Source of the DNA: Rhizophagus clarus
Lineage: Eukaryota; Glomeromycota; Glomeromycetes; Glomerales; Glomeraceae
DNA: 64,000 bases
Direction of reading: 5' to 3'
NCBI GenBank assembly: GCA_015698045.1
Contig: BLAL01000034.1
Coordinates: forward strand, 1,798,001-1,862,000
The notes under the pieces were generated by a model, which was given only the letters and a program-made list of their open reading frames with translations, ran no database searches and was not told the DNA's origin. Shown here piece by piece: positions 1 to 11,928 of the stretch. The translations under genes and the position numbers were made by a program. The stretch's first letter is position 1, and every line of letters starts with the position of its first letter.

Positions 1-222
1 ATGAATTAAATACGCCAAATAGCTCTTTACATTCTTTCACATTCCTCGTTTATTCGCAAATAAACTCCGATTAAATTATAATAATTTATCATTAACATCA
101 TCATTAACAAACCAAATTCCGTCATGTTATTTGACTTATAAGTGAATGAACTTTGTTTATTATGAGCCTGGTCAATTATATAAAGAAGAAAAATTTTCTT
201 GCACTTTTGCAAACCGAGAATT

Positions 223-1180
223 ATGGCTAAGATGACCAGTAAACCATATTCTAGATCGAATAATGGTGTAAGACTTCCGTTCGCCTATTTAATTCTCCAA
301 AACGATGGAACATATTCATTTTATATTGACGGCAATCCAAATCGAGTTTCTTTTCCTATTCCGAACAAGTACCAAGTTTTGGAGTCTTGCAAGCCGACAT
401 CTAAAAAAGCTCCTACCATCTATATCATTTTTCGTAATCCCATCCAAAAATGTTTGAGGCATCTAGACCTCAAATTTGAAAGAAAAGACGTTTCAAAGAT
501 ATCCTCAAACCTTTGGCATAGGATTGATTCGAATTTGCGAAAAAGATTCGAAACGCTTTATCATGACACCATCGAAGAATGGAAAAAAAGAAGGCTTATC
601 TTTGAGTTCTTCACTCCTTTAATTGAACCATGTATGTATCAATTTATCAAATTACTAATTGTTTTTTCTTCCATATTCTAATATCAAATTTTGATCACAA
701 AATTAATATTTTACAATAATAATAGCCTCAGTACATGAACAAACCAACTCTTTAGATTCCATTTCTTTAAATCCCGATTCTCCCGATTCCAATTCTTCAA
801 ACGCCAGTTCTCCTGATTCCAACAATTCTCCCGATTCCAATTCTTCAAACGCCAGTTCTCCTGATTCCAACAATTCTCCTGATTCCAATTCTTCAAACCC
901 CAGTTCTCCTGATTCCAACAATTCTCCCGATTCCAATTCTTCGAACCCCAGTTCTCCTGATTCCAACAATTCTCCCGATTTCGATTCTTCAAACCCCAGT
1001 TCACCCGATTCCAACAATTCTCCCGATTCCAATTCTCCCGATTCGGTTTCAAATTCTCCTGTTGAACTAAAACCCAAGTTATCTTATCGTGAAGAACAGC
1101 GTGTTATCGGTGAACTATTTTTTGGATGGGTTTACATCCCTGTCATCCCTGATTATAACAAATATTTGGAAAGACCCTAA
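223..1180 (+). CDS. MATA-HMG box protein with Ser/Asp/Asn-rich tandem repeat tail
   Basis: Two exons, 223-631 and 726-1180, joined over a 94-nt phase-1 intron with donor GTATGT; 287 aa. The start is the ATG at 223 (MAKMTSKPYS). Exon 1 holds a divergent HMG box at about residues 65-130 (PTIYIIFRN, then LWHRIDSNLRKRFETLYHD), in the position where other family members read RPPNAFxLFRN. HMG boxes bind and bend DNA, so a nuclear role is inferred. Exon 2 is a low-complexity tail of five 16-residue units based on NSSNPSSPDSNNSPDS, followed by a tyrosine-containing C-terminus (GELFFGWVYIPVIPDY). The phase-1 junction just after the box recurs in other genes of this window. Family assignment is good; target and function are unknown. 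Confidence 0.75.
791..1030 (+). repeat. Coding minisatellite, five 48-bp units
   Basis: Five head-to-tail 48-bp units inside exon 2 of the HMG gene, each coding for 16 residues of the NSSN[A/P]SSPDSNNSPDS type. Units differ by A/P and N/D substitutions. The period is a multiple of three, so copy number can change without breaking the frame. Confidence 0.85.
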
Positions 1181-1291
1181 TGCCATTTATAACATAACAA
1201 CACAAACACACTCCTTTTTATTCTTTTAAAACAAAAAAAAAAAAATGTATAAAATGTACATATACACTTAATAATTTGAATTATTTATTTG

Positions 1292-1324
<33 letters not shown>

Positions 1325-3974
1325 AATTCGATCAAAGTTTTACATCATTATCGTTATTTTTATACGTAATTAAAAATATTTTTTCGTTGGTTAATTAACC
1401 TTTTTATTATTTTATTTCGTATTCTTTTTTTCACCAAATCGTATTTTACTCTATGAATCAAATTATGTAAAATTTCTAAGAATAATTATTATTTGTAAGA
1501 TTATATCATTTTAAAAAATTATATTTAAGTATGGAACAAGATTAAATAAAGGGAATAATATTTTTCAAATAATAATAATTAGTGTATTATTATGAGGTCG
1601 GTCGAAGGTCATTTGGCTACTGCGGTATAGGAATTAATGCTACTAATGTTGATATTATAATAGGTAAAATATCGGTCTATTAAGAAAAGTAATTTCCATA
1701 AAATGTGTAAGTGGTTTGTAGATAATTTTTGCTTAATAAAGCATATTTTAATTTTTTCTTAAAATTTTTTAAATCATAAAAGCTTAACCTTACTTATTTT
1801 TCTCATACGTTAATATATTTTAAAGCTTATGAATTATGGAAAAAAAAAAACTTTTGTTCTTTTCTTTTTTTTATATTTGAATTTTGAACCACGAGTGACC
1901 GATGATCGCTTGATTGATATTTTCATTCTTAATTCTTAAAATATACAAAATTATTTCGAGATAGAAAATTAACAAAATCTGTGAAATTGAAACAAGTTCA
2001 CAAAAATTTATCGCGGAATAACCTTTTTTATTTTCAAATTATGCCCGTACATAATAAACATTGCCAAGAAATATATTTCCCAGAATTTTAAATCCCGAAA
2101 ATTAAATATTGGTCATAAAAAATGGCCAAGTAAATTCTCGGATCAATTGAATTACATTGGATTTCATAAATCTAAAAAACTGATAAAGAAATTTTAATCT
2201 TTACTCATTTGTTTATCAAAAATTTATAAATACATGTTATTTTAACTGCGTAAAATGCAAATGAAACTTTCTTTTTTATCCATTCCGTATACATATAACA
2301 ATCTTTCCTATGTAGATACGCTCTCACCGCTCTCCCGCAATAGTATTCCCTTACTGTAAGTCGATACTTTATAAACGCTACACAATTAATGTGTAGTATT
2401 ATTATTAACAAAAGAAAATGACTTTTGTACGATGTAGAATTGTTCCCATTGTCTAAAACGTTTTATTTTGTTGACTTTTTTTTATTATTTCCTAGTATAG
2501 ATACGCACTTCGGACAAAACCGGCCACTATCAAATTATCGGGTTTATTAGTAATTGGCACTTTAGGCTAAAACCGTCTACATTGTCTGGACCAATCAAGA
2601 TACATTATTACAAGGGATTATAGTTAGTAAATCAGCCCATTCCAAAACTTTGTCTGCTACGGATGCTGCTTCCTAATCAGTTATAATACCAAAATAGAAA
2701 TAATAAGAATAGTTGTCCAATAAAATTTTGATAGAAATTTATCAAGGCAACGCAGTGTTTAATATTCTAAAATATATATACTGTACAGTACGTTAAAGCG
2801 AACCTATTGATTTATAGATCGAACTTTCTAAAGAACTTATCATAATGTTATAAAAATTACTTTGTTTTAACTGCTTTATTTGTTCTAATTAATACTTCGG
2901 CTTTTCTTTCTCTTTATGTTTCGTATTATACATAAATGTTTACGTATAGATTTGATTGTAATGATAATTTTTTTCCATGTTTATAATATTAATTAAAAAT
3001 GCGCGTTCGTCTTTTTTTTTTGTACCATGTACACAAATATACTATAGGTCACTCAACTATTATGGTTACAATAAATTACGAAAGGATTACAAAATTAAAC
3101 ACCGCATAAGTATATAATACTATTTTTTTTTTTGATTGTACTTACAAGTTACAACAACGAAAGTTCTCTAACTTATAAACAAAGTAAATATTTATTATCC
3201 ATTGATCACTAAATTAATGGCGTGATTCTCGATAAAAATTAACTGCGCATTTTAAATTAACTAAATTTTCCGAATTTGTAGTATTCTGGCTCGCATTATA
3301 TTAGTATTTGCCCGTTGGGGCAATTTCTGGTTTAAATTTTAGTGTGTAACTTGATGATATTAATACTAATAAGTAATAGAAAAATTAGAACAGTGCTTAT
3401 ACAGATGGAATCTTGTAAAAGCTTCAAGTACAATAACAGTGGTATATCGTAATGTAAATTTGTTATTATTACTTCTAGCGGTTGCTATGTACGCTAAAAG
3501 ATAATCAACCGAATTTAAAATTGGCTGCATTAAGAGTATTTAATAGCTAAAATATGATAGTGTTAAATAAAAAAGCTGACACATGACATCAATATGACTG
3601 ATGACTTTTGCCTTGGTTCAGGCCGGAATTATAAATTTGACCAACTTTATAATTTTAATTAAAGAAACATATAATGCCAGCCAGAATTATAAAAGTCACA
3701 TGATTTGATGACAAAATGACTGAGACTATATGGTTGCGGTAGTGTTGCGGTTATTTGGTAAGAATGACATATTGTTCAATAATCAATATATATATTCGTA
3801 CTAATATCTCAGTTTATTTTTATACGTTTCAAAGTTCAAAATAAATATCATTGCTGATAACTTATATAAACGGCTCTTTAACGAATCAAAGATCTTTAAT
3901 GACAAATTCAACCCAGTTTTAATTTTTTATACATTCCACATTCGCTTTGGCATCGGCATCCCTCAATAATTATT
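1181..3974. other. Gene-free AT-rich region
   Basis: I see no convincing gene. It holds homopolymer runs (1290-1326, 1843-1880), a small hairpin TTGCCCgttGGGGCAA near 3308-3323, and two direct copies of a (C)GGAATTATAAA / CAGAATTATAAA motif at 3620-3690 that could be a decayed MITE. The open frame on the minus strand at 2205-2411 has no coding character. Confidence 0.5.
3863..3870 (+). promoter_or_regulatory. Possible TATA box of the small secreted protein gene
   Basis: TATATAAA-like stretch about 105 bp upstream of the ATG at 3975, in an AT-rich context. Position fits a fungal core promoter; the match alone is weak evidence. Confidence 0.3.
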
Positions 3975-4193
3975 ATGAAATTATTAAACGTCCTCTTTAT
4001 CTTTTCACTCTCTTTAACTGTATTATTCTACAATGTTCAATCATATTCAATTTATCTCGGTGTAAAGTTATTGAAACGAGCTAACGATCTTGGTATTAAT
4101 CCTGACCCTAAAAATGGTGGCATCTCTAAGACCTCCAATTCAAAAATATTGATCGATTCTAAAGTTCATGGTCCTTCCACAAAATCTAAATAA
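3975..4193 (+). CDS. Small secreted protein, effector candidate
   Basis: Single exon, 72 aa. Residues 1-24 form a strong signal peptide: Met-Lys, a hydrophobic core LLNVLFIFSLSLTVLF, then a likely cleavage site in VQSYS. The mature part is about 48 residues, has no cysteine, and is polar and basic. It contains a dibasic Lys-Arg at about residues 34-35 (LLKR/ANDLG), a possible Kex2 site that would release a short N-terminal and a longer C-terminal peptide. The C-terminus reads KVHGPSTKSK. No family is recognised. Secreted proteins this small in mycorrhizal fungi are often candidate effectors or peptide signals; that role here is inferred from the signal peptide only. Confidence 0.6.
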   Translation: MKLLNVLFIFSLSLTVLFYNVQSYSIYLGVKLLKRANDLGINPDPKNGGISKTSNSKILIDSKVHGPSTKSK

Positions 4194-4973
4194 ATGCATA
4201 TTTGTTTTTATAATTTAATATTTATAAGTTAAAGAAAACTTCGTTGGCGTAAAAAAAAGAATGTTTAGAAATTCTCCTCCTTTTAAAGTTGAAATTGTTA
4301 TTAATTAGTTTTTCCTGCTTTTTTTTTTTTTTTTTTTAGACTTGTTAACGTTCGTTATTGTAAAATTTTCATTAATTATATGAGATTTAGCGTAACGATA
4401 AAGCAAACATTCCCAACATATTCCTTTCATGTTTAATAATTCCATTCGATAAGAATATAATATATAAAATATTTTCGATTTAATTACACAAAATAAAACG
4501 ATTAAAAACACAACTAATTAAAAAGGGAACATTTTCACCCAGAATATTTATGCCTTAATAAATAAAATTCAAATTAAATGAGGTTTAATAATGATAGCAA
4601 AAAAACATATTTTAAAAACAACTGATTTCGGTGTATTAAAACATCTTTTCACGCTTAAAAAATGGGTTAAACATTTAATGAATTAACATTTTTCGATGAA
4701 AACTGGGACTTAAATTATATTTTCAAAGCTATTATACGAAAATTATAACTCGACAACACATTTTCTTTTTCTTTAGTTAATAACATTTTATTTTACAGAC
4801 CAGCAATTATTTATTCTCGTTACACGCCGTTTTAAACCGAATTCATTTTAATTGTTCCGTAAATGCTCCATGTGGATTAGTAATTTCTATACCTGAAGTG
4901 CCAGTGCCTGAAGTACCAGTACCTGAGAAATGTTACATTACGTTATTCTATGCTTTGAATCAAAGTACTATAT
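4194..4973. other. Intergenic, no gene seen
   Basis: AT-rich spacer between the small secreted protein and the 3' end of the minus-strand kinase. A T18 tract lies near 4320-4339. A degenerate direct repeat of (C)CTGAAGTGCCAGTG / CCTGAAGTACCAGTA sits at about 4892-4924, just downstream of the kinase stop. Confidence 0.5.
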
Positions 4974-7481
4974 TCAGGAATGTAATAACCTACTTTTGAC
5001 TGTTGTTGTATTTTCACCTGTTGATGAAGTCGGTCGCATCAGCACATAATTTAACTGAGGATTCTCTTTAGCAAGAACAATTGAAGCAATTTTTCCTTCA
5101 GAGAAATCACGCATGATATCAAGTTCGACTATCATAATTAAATTAACAAGTTTGAATACATATAAATCATTTAAATTTGCCTTAGATATCATACTTACAC
5201 AACCAATTTTGGTAGTCATTAACGTGGATTGTATTCCAATCGTCAGCTAACATATGAATTAGTTAATGATAGCGTCAAAGAAATTTGATAAAGGTTAGCA
5301 TCTTACCTTCGTCTTCATTTTCGTCGTCACCATCATTAGAATTCGTGTCTACAATAAATCGTATAAGGTGAATTTATCTTTTGTAACTTTAAATATATCA
5401 AATATCAATCATATCCGAATTTATTACCTTTTTGTATTTTCTCCGCCCGTCTTTCTAAGTTGGGACCTATAAGAGTTTGTATCTTTATAGAATGACTTGC
5501 ATATTCAACGTTAGAATCGTGTGCTTCAAGTAATTGTGGTTCATTTGTGATAAACTGTTTTATGGTGTCCGGTGAAGGTTCTTTGTTGAACTCATTGAGC
5601 CAGAACACTATTCTTTGATACAGTTCTTTAGTAGTTGGACGTTTATTTGGATCTGCGTCCCAACATCTTTGCATCAAATCCTTATAACCTGGTGGTGTTC
5701 CCTCAAGAATCTTTGGACGAAGGTTCTTACATATATCTCTAGCCAAGTATTGTTTATCATATCCACGATCACTGAATGGATATTGTCCCGAAGTAATGAA
5801 CCACATAATTATTCCAATACTATAGACGTCTGATGCTTGAGTGTAAGGTTTTCCGACTAAAACTTCTGGAGCTATGAATGATAAAACGCCAAATATTTTA
5901 TCAGATGATTTTACATCATCAACTTGACGACAAAGACCTAAATCAGACACAGAAATGGTTCTTCGATAATGAAGGAGATTTCCTGGGTGCAAATCACGAT
6001 GAACCAGTCCTCTAATATGAATATCAGCTAGTCCGTATAAAATATGTCGTAAAATATCTAATTTATTTATCCAATTCAATTCTTTTTTCATGTAATTTCT
6101 TAAATTGCCTCCATGAGCGTAAGGAAAAACCATAATATATTCATTAGTTACAGGATTTTTTGAGATACCATAGCAACGAAGCACTGTACTAGAAGATGAC
6201 TCGATATAGGCTTTGACCTAAAATAATTCACACAAATGGTTAATATAATAACAATAACTCGAGCTATTCAAGTCTTTATAAACGCTTATATTACCTCTTC
6301 AAGAAATTCTTTACCTATGTTTATTGAATTCTTGAGTTCTTTTAAAGCTACAGGCGTGTTCGGATGTTGAACTCTTCTTCCAAGAGCATAATCCCAGGTA
6401 CCGAGTCCTTCAACCCAGTTGGCTTTATAAACATTCGCATAAGCACCACGACCCACGAATTTAACATTAGTAAATTTTTCATAGGGGATCCATTGTATAA
6501 ATCCATTTGGAAATTTAATAGAGAGTTGAGAATTATGGATAATTTTATCGAAATCTGAATTATCACTTCTCCAATTGGGGAACTGTTTTTTAAACTGCTC
6601 AATATCACAGAATTTGCACCATTTAAGAAATACATATGGTCTATTGCATACGGAGCATCGTTGTGCTTGGTTACTATAAGCTGGAGTCCTACCCATTCGT
6701 ATCCTGTTGAGCCTGAGTACTGATTTATCAAGAAGTTCACGATACTCTTTAATCTTATCTTCGGTTGCAGTTATGTTATCTTGATATATGTTCAAACTAA
6801 CACTGAATTCAATGAAAAGTATCTCCACTTGAAACATTGTATTGAGTCTGTGAATAAGAATATTTTTTGATTATTTGGATTGAGCGGAATAAATTCTACT
6901 TAACAATGAACATTATTAACTTACTTCGAAAAAAAACTAAAGTTACAACAACCTGGGCTCTTGCCATTATGATTGGATGATTTGAAATGCTTAAAAAGAC
7001 GAAAAATTAGGAAATGAAATTTTCCACCTGATAGATTCAATTTCGAAATTTGACTGAGAGTATTGTTAACTTTTTCTTTGTTTTTTTGAGTAATCTCCTC
7101 GAAAAGCTTTCCAAGTCCATCACATTTTTTCTGATAATTTTCGAATTCTTCTATACAGGCTCTCCAGCCAGAAATGAATTCCTGTGCTATGGCGTACCTT
7201 TCTTGATATGTTTTATCGTTCTCCTTCCCCTTCGGAGGTACCTCTGATGGATAAGAATTGTTTATGTTTGACTGGGGCAAATTTATTTGAACTTTTCGGT
7301 CTACCCAGGCTCTTATTTCGTTTTTGAGTTTCGAGTTCTCACTTTGTACATCTTCAGCCTTTTTATTAAGAAAGCGAAATTTCTCTAGGTTTTCGCTAAA
7401 ATTCTCTAGCTTATTTTTGAACAATCCATTGGAGTCGAATAGAGAAGAAAAATCATTATCGCTAAACTCCGTTTTTTCCAT
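4974..7481 (-). CDS. TKL-type protein kinase with N-terminal coiled coil and zinc ribbon
   Basis: Six exons on the minus strand: 7481-6925, 6847-6295, 6217-5428, 5348-5307, 5246-5199 and 5128-4974; introns 60-79 nt; 714 aa, frame closed. Residues 1-180 are charged and helical, likely coiled coil. A four-Cys ribbon (C250, C253, C263, C266; RCSVCNRP...WCKFC) precedes a linker FPNWRSDNSDFDKII, an arrangement common in Rhizophagus kinases. The kinase domain runs from about 315 to 575: glycine loop VGRGAYANVYKA, Lys355 in VALKEL, HRDLHPGN with Asp445, DLG in place of DFG (Asp462), and APE at 486-488. The catalytic residues are present, so activity is likely. The C-terminal tail is acidic, then unrecognised. 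A role in signalling is inferred from the family; no substrate can be read. Confidence 0.85.
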
Positions 7482-8539
7482 GTTAGTAAATTCAGTGTTG
7501 CTTGATACCTGTTATAAATAGTACAACGTGACACAAAAATAAACGCCGAGTAACATTTGTGCAATTTCAAATTTCAATATATAGTTTAATGTAGGACTTC
7601 GGAACTCTATGTAAAGCCGGATTGATTGCTTGGATTGCTTTAGAATTTGATAACTTAGCAGTAACTTTAAACATTCCTAATATGTATTACCCAAAATAAG
7701 AATAGCCTATTTTAATTCTTTATAAATAAATTGTTAATAAATAGTATAAAATTATTAATAAGAATTGTTACTAAAATTTTAGTTATGTTTTTTTTTGTAA
7801 AATACAAAATTTTCTAATCATTAAATAATATAATTCTTTTTTTTTTTTATAATATCCTTCTTAAAAAATTTATACATGAGGGCGTAACTATTCCAGATAA
7901 TTCGGCATTACGGCGGCGTAATGGTGAAATAAATATATTATACCAAATTTTTAATAATTATATATTATATCTATCATACATGGGAGTGAATTAGAATAAA
8001 CCTTGCCGAAATATTACAGCACATTACATTACATCGGTGGAATGCTATTTTAATAAACACCCACTATTATAATAACCTAAAATAAATTGTAAGATTGTTG
8101 CCCATTTTATTACAATCTGGCCCTTACCCAATTTAGTCAAGAACCTTTAATAACTTTAGCCATTTTACCGAGAACCTTTATATGTAGTTTCCGGAAGTCC
8201 CATTTATGCCTTATTAATATTCATTGAAAACAATATTTATTGAAATGAAAGTGTAATTAAAAAATAACAAAAATTAAAAACAGATTCTTTTATGGAAACC
8301 ATAGAAAGATGCTGCAATTCCATTGGTTCAAATACAGGTAGTATTCAGCCACTTGAATAACTCATAACGTTAATATATCCATATTTGTAACATCCGGATA
8401 GACAGATATCCTACCTATCCTACCTTTCTAAATAATAATTTTATCTGTTATTAAAATAATAAAACCATATAAATATGAAAGATTACATCGCTATGTTTTT
8501 TCTATGATATTTGCGAATATTAAAGGTTTATAATTTAAA
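7482..8539. promoter_or_regulatory. Divergent intergenic region between two kinase-type genes
   Basis: A 1,058-bp gap between the start codons of the minus-strand kinase and the plus-strand pseudokinase, so it must hold both promoters. It is AT-rich, with poly-T runs at 7790 and 7837-7850. A more GC-rich patch at about 7875-8060 with ATTACGGCGGCGTAAT (an inverted repeat) may be a decayed MITE. Confidence 0.4.
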
Positions 8540-10721
8540 ATGACCACGAAAAACATAGTGGCTGGTGCTGTAGAGCTGAGTCTTACGACGGGTGTTATCA
8601 TCGGCGGCGTGATTCCTGTTGTCAGCGGTGTAAACCAAGCTATTGACAGAATAACATGTTTAATTCAGAAAGCTACGTTTAATAAGGCTCTCTGCGCCTT
8701 TATTGGAGAACGCTTAGATTATGCAAAATTGACTTTGAAAGATCATTCTGTTAATGACATAGACGAGAGAGTTCTAGAGCGTTATTCAAAAGTGTTAGAT
8801 GAAATTGAAGGAGACATTAAATCGATATCTGAAAGTAAACAAAAATTCAAACTTTGGATACTTAACACAAAGAGAGTCATAAACGCCAAAGAGGTAAATT
8901 TTAATGTAAAATTGCGACGTTGCTATTATATCTTCTGTTTTGTTCCAACATATATCTTACATTGTATCCAGATTGAAGAAAAGCTTATACTACTATATAA
9001 GAAACTCGATGCTGCCAATGATGAACTTGTTTTTTCGATCATAAAAGACACGCATCGAAACGTTACGGAAATGAAGAATGAGATACCAGAACAACTTCGG
9101 AAGCTCATTAAAATACTTACCACGAAACTTGATGTAGATGAATTGAAAATGGATAATTTGCAAGTCAAAGATGTCATATTAGACAATAAAAAGATTAACG
9201 AGTTGCGCAATCAACCACGAGTTGTTCGAGGAAAAATCGAAAAGAAAAAATATCTCACACAGGACGTTGCGCAAAAACTTCTCGATTCTTGTGACAATAA
9301 TTCTTGTAAAATTATTAATATGCTCAAATTGTTGGCCGATTGTAAAAATGTCATAAAATTGTAAGTACAGTTTGTAAATTGCTTTACGTGTTTTTCTCTC
9401 CGTTTAAATAACTTAGTTTACTTATAGTTTCGGTGTACATAATTTGAACGGCAAACAATACTTGATTACTGAATGGTGCGAACATGGTAACCTTGAAGAA
9501 TATTTGTCGCGAAATCCAGGACTCGACTGGAATATAAAAGTAAACATCGCTACAGGTATAGCCAATGGGGTAGTATTCTGTCATGATCGAGATATTCTCC
9601 ACCATGATATCAGGTGCTCCAATATAGTGCTTGATGCACATTTGTGTGCAAAGCTCTCGAACTTTGAATTGAGCCGAACACAACAAGATAATACCGTTCC
9701 TGGTCTTCAATTAGCAGATACTGCCAGGTACTGTACGAATTATTATAGATTTCTGGAATTCCACTAATCAATAAGACTTGCAATACAATATACTTTATTA
9801 GATACATGGCACCCGAGAAGATCAAAGAAAAAATGCATCCTTACGCGAAAGAATGTGACATTTTTAGGTAAATTTATAAAGCTTCCTTCTAAAATACAAA
9901 GGATCAATCAATAACTGATGAATCGCGTCTCTTATAATAGTCTTGGAATTGTCCTTTGGGTAATTGCTATGCAAGAAAAGCCGTACGCAAGCATTAAGAG
10001 CTTCCAAAAAATCGAGGATTATGTCAAAGAAGGAAACCGCCCAGAACCTGTTGATGAAAACATTCCAACTAAATACCGGAATATCATGAAAAAGGCATGG
10101 AATCACGATAGTAATTACCGTCCGGTAGCGAGTATAATTTACGAGGAGCTCTCCAAGTGCTTGGAAGATGATGAAGTTACCCTTTTGGAAGAAGAGCCTA
10201 GAGATTCAGAACTAGATTCGAATAGTGACAACGTTCAACTTGTTGAAGCCAAATCATACAAAAAAGCAGTTGGTCATCATAAAAATAAAGAGCGTGAAGA
10301 AGCGTTTTCTATTTTCTATGAATTAGCACTTACTGGTCACAAAGAATCGCTGTATTACCTTGGCCATTACTATGAACACGGATATATTGTAGTTCAAGAC
10401 AATAAAGAAGCTTTCAAATATTACAGAGAGTCTGCTGATAAAGGTTGCAAAGATGCAGCATATCACTTCGCAGAAACCTGTCTAAAATTAGCTCATGAGT
10501 ATATGGATAAAGCAGTACAACTTGGACAATTTAAGGCCGGCATAAAATTGGTTGAGTACAATATCCCTCAACCTTGTTCACAGGATAAGTGTGACAAGCT
10601 CTTGGGATACTTGGATGCTGATGAGAAAAAACTGAAACAAACGGAATCGAAGGAATCGAAGATGTATCGAGAAAGAATCGAAAAGTTACGAAGTGAGATC
10701 AAGCAGATTAAAAAAAGGTAG
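8540..10721 (+). CDS. MLKL-like protein: four-helix N-terminus, pseudokinase, Sel1 repeats
   Basis: Five exons: 8540-8893, 8972-9360, 9428-9727, 9802-9867 and 9941-10721; introns 67-78 nt; 629 aa, frame closed. The first intron is 78 nt and open in frame, so reading through it would insert 26 hydrophobic residues; splice sites and the family pattern favour removal. Residues 1-150 start with a Gly-rich hydrophobic helix (VAGAVELSLTTGVIIGGVIP), followed by amphipathic helices as in MLKL/HeLo-type bundles. The kinase fold spans about 205-450: VAQK keeps Lys220, but HRD is HHD (Asp308 kept) and DFG is NFE (Asn326), so Mg binding is probably lost. APE is intact. About two Sel1-type repeats follow (EAFSIFYELALTGHKESLYYLGHYYEHG), then a C-terminal coiled coil. 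Regulated membrane action or scaffolding is inferred from architecture. Confidence 0.8.
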
Positions 10722-11928
10722 ACTAACTGAAATAACGTTAGCATTTGACTTTTATTCGATTGACGTAACATAAACCAATTATGTAGTAATTGTATTATTC
10801 TTTCCTTATTGGCAGTTAAAAATTATTATCAAACAAATTATTTATTTTCATTTTATTATTCAATATATAGGTTATATATATGTGTGTATATGTTTTCGTT
10901 ATTACATTTTAATGAAAGAAATCTTTTGGTTATGACCGAATAGAGATTTCTATGTCCAAATTATATAAGATTTCTGTACGTAGTGTGTCGATAAATCAAT
11001 TTATCATTAGTCCGCTGTCGGATAAAAAATTTTCCTTTAAATGTCATATATGTTTTGCATTTACCGGAAAACTTCGTGTAATTTGTATAGGCCTGAAGAA
11101 ATATATAAATTGAAAATAACTTTCATGAAAAGGACGAAAGTAAAACGCGAAAAGTTGAATGACGGCTGTGCCACAGTAGACGGACTGCGCCAAGTGGTCG
11201 ACATAAACCCAATACGCAAGTCTAGTAAAAGATTATATGCTATTTATGGGTAAAATCAATTTACAAGTTATAACCTTATTTTCTTTATAAAGGCGACAAG
11301 CATATAATTTACAGTAATAATACTTTTTGAAAAAATGAAAAAATTTATTATGGGAAAGGGCTTAAGGCTAATTAATAAATTTGTTGTCTAAATTACAACT
11401 TTTGAAGTGATCCTCTTAATAAACTAACCAAATATTGCACCGTACTGCCGTACTGTACTTATACAATCCCACAATCCATTTGTTCAATTTAAATTGTCAG
11501 CCCCCATCGGCTTGTCTAACCAAAGTTGGAAAATTGATGATCCGGCAATCGGCATTACTAAAGCCGAATTACCGACGTCAAATTTTTCTAGCTCTTTTCG
11601 TAATCAACATACGTGTATGGTATACGAATTTAAATAGTTCGAATTTTACATTTTTAATTTTAAATCTTACGAATAATTATTTGCATTGTGTACGTCATAT
11701 CATTATTCAAAAATTTTCTGTAAATCGTAATTCGTAATAATTCGTAAGCAATGATAACGTACCCTTTTTTATTATAGTAGAAAAAAAGTATATATAGAGA
11801 ACGAAATTATTTTCAAAAAAAATCAAAATAAATTAATCAAATAAATTAATACATTTCCTAAAAAAAAAAAAAAACAAATTCTTTTTTTTTTTTTTTTTTC
11901 TCTTTTTCGATTCAAACCTTTTAACAAA
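10722..11928. other. Intergenic and upstream region of the PB1-UBA gene
   Basis: No convincing gene. The 70-residue open frame at 11041-11253 shows no recognisable domain. The last 70 bp before the ATG at 11929 hold an A15 run and a T18 run, likely 5' UTR sequence. A TATA-like GTATATATAG lies at 11789-11798, about 135 bp upstream of the ATG. Confidence 0.4.

Noticed and set aside
703-1077. Two overlapping minus-strand frames of 113 and 124 codons
   Set aside because: They are antisense shadows of the 48-bp repeat in the HMG gene; the repeat period keeps all frames open.
2205-2411. Minus-strand 68-residue frame
   Set aside because: No domain, no signal peptide of note, and no support from neighbours or splice sites.
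11041-11253. Plus-strand 70-residue frame
   Set aside because: No recognisable motif; isolated in an AT-rich spacer.
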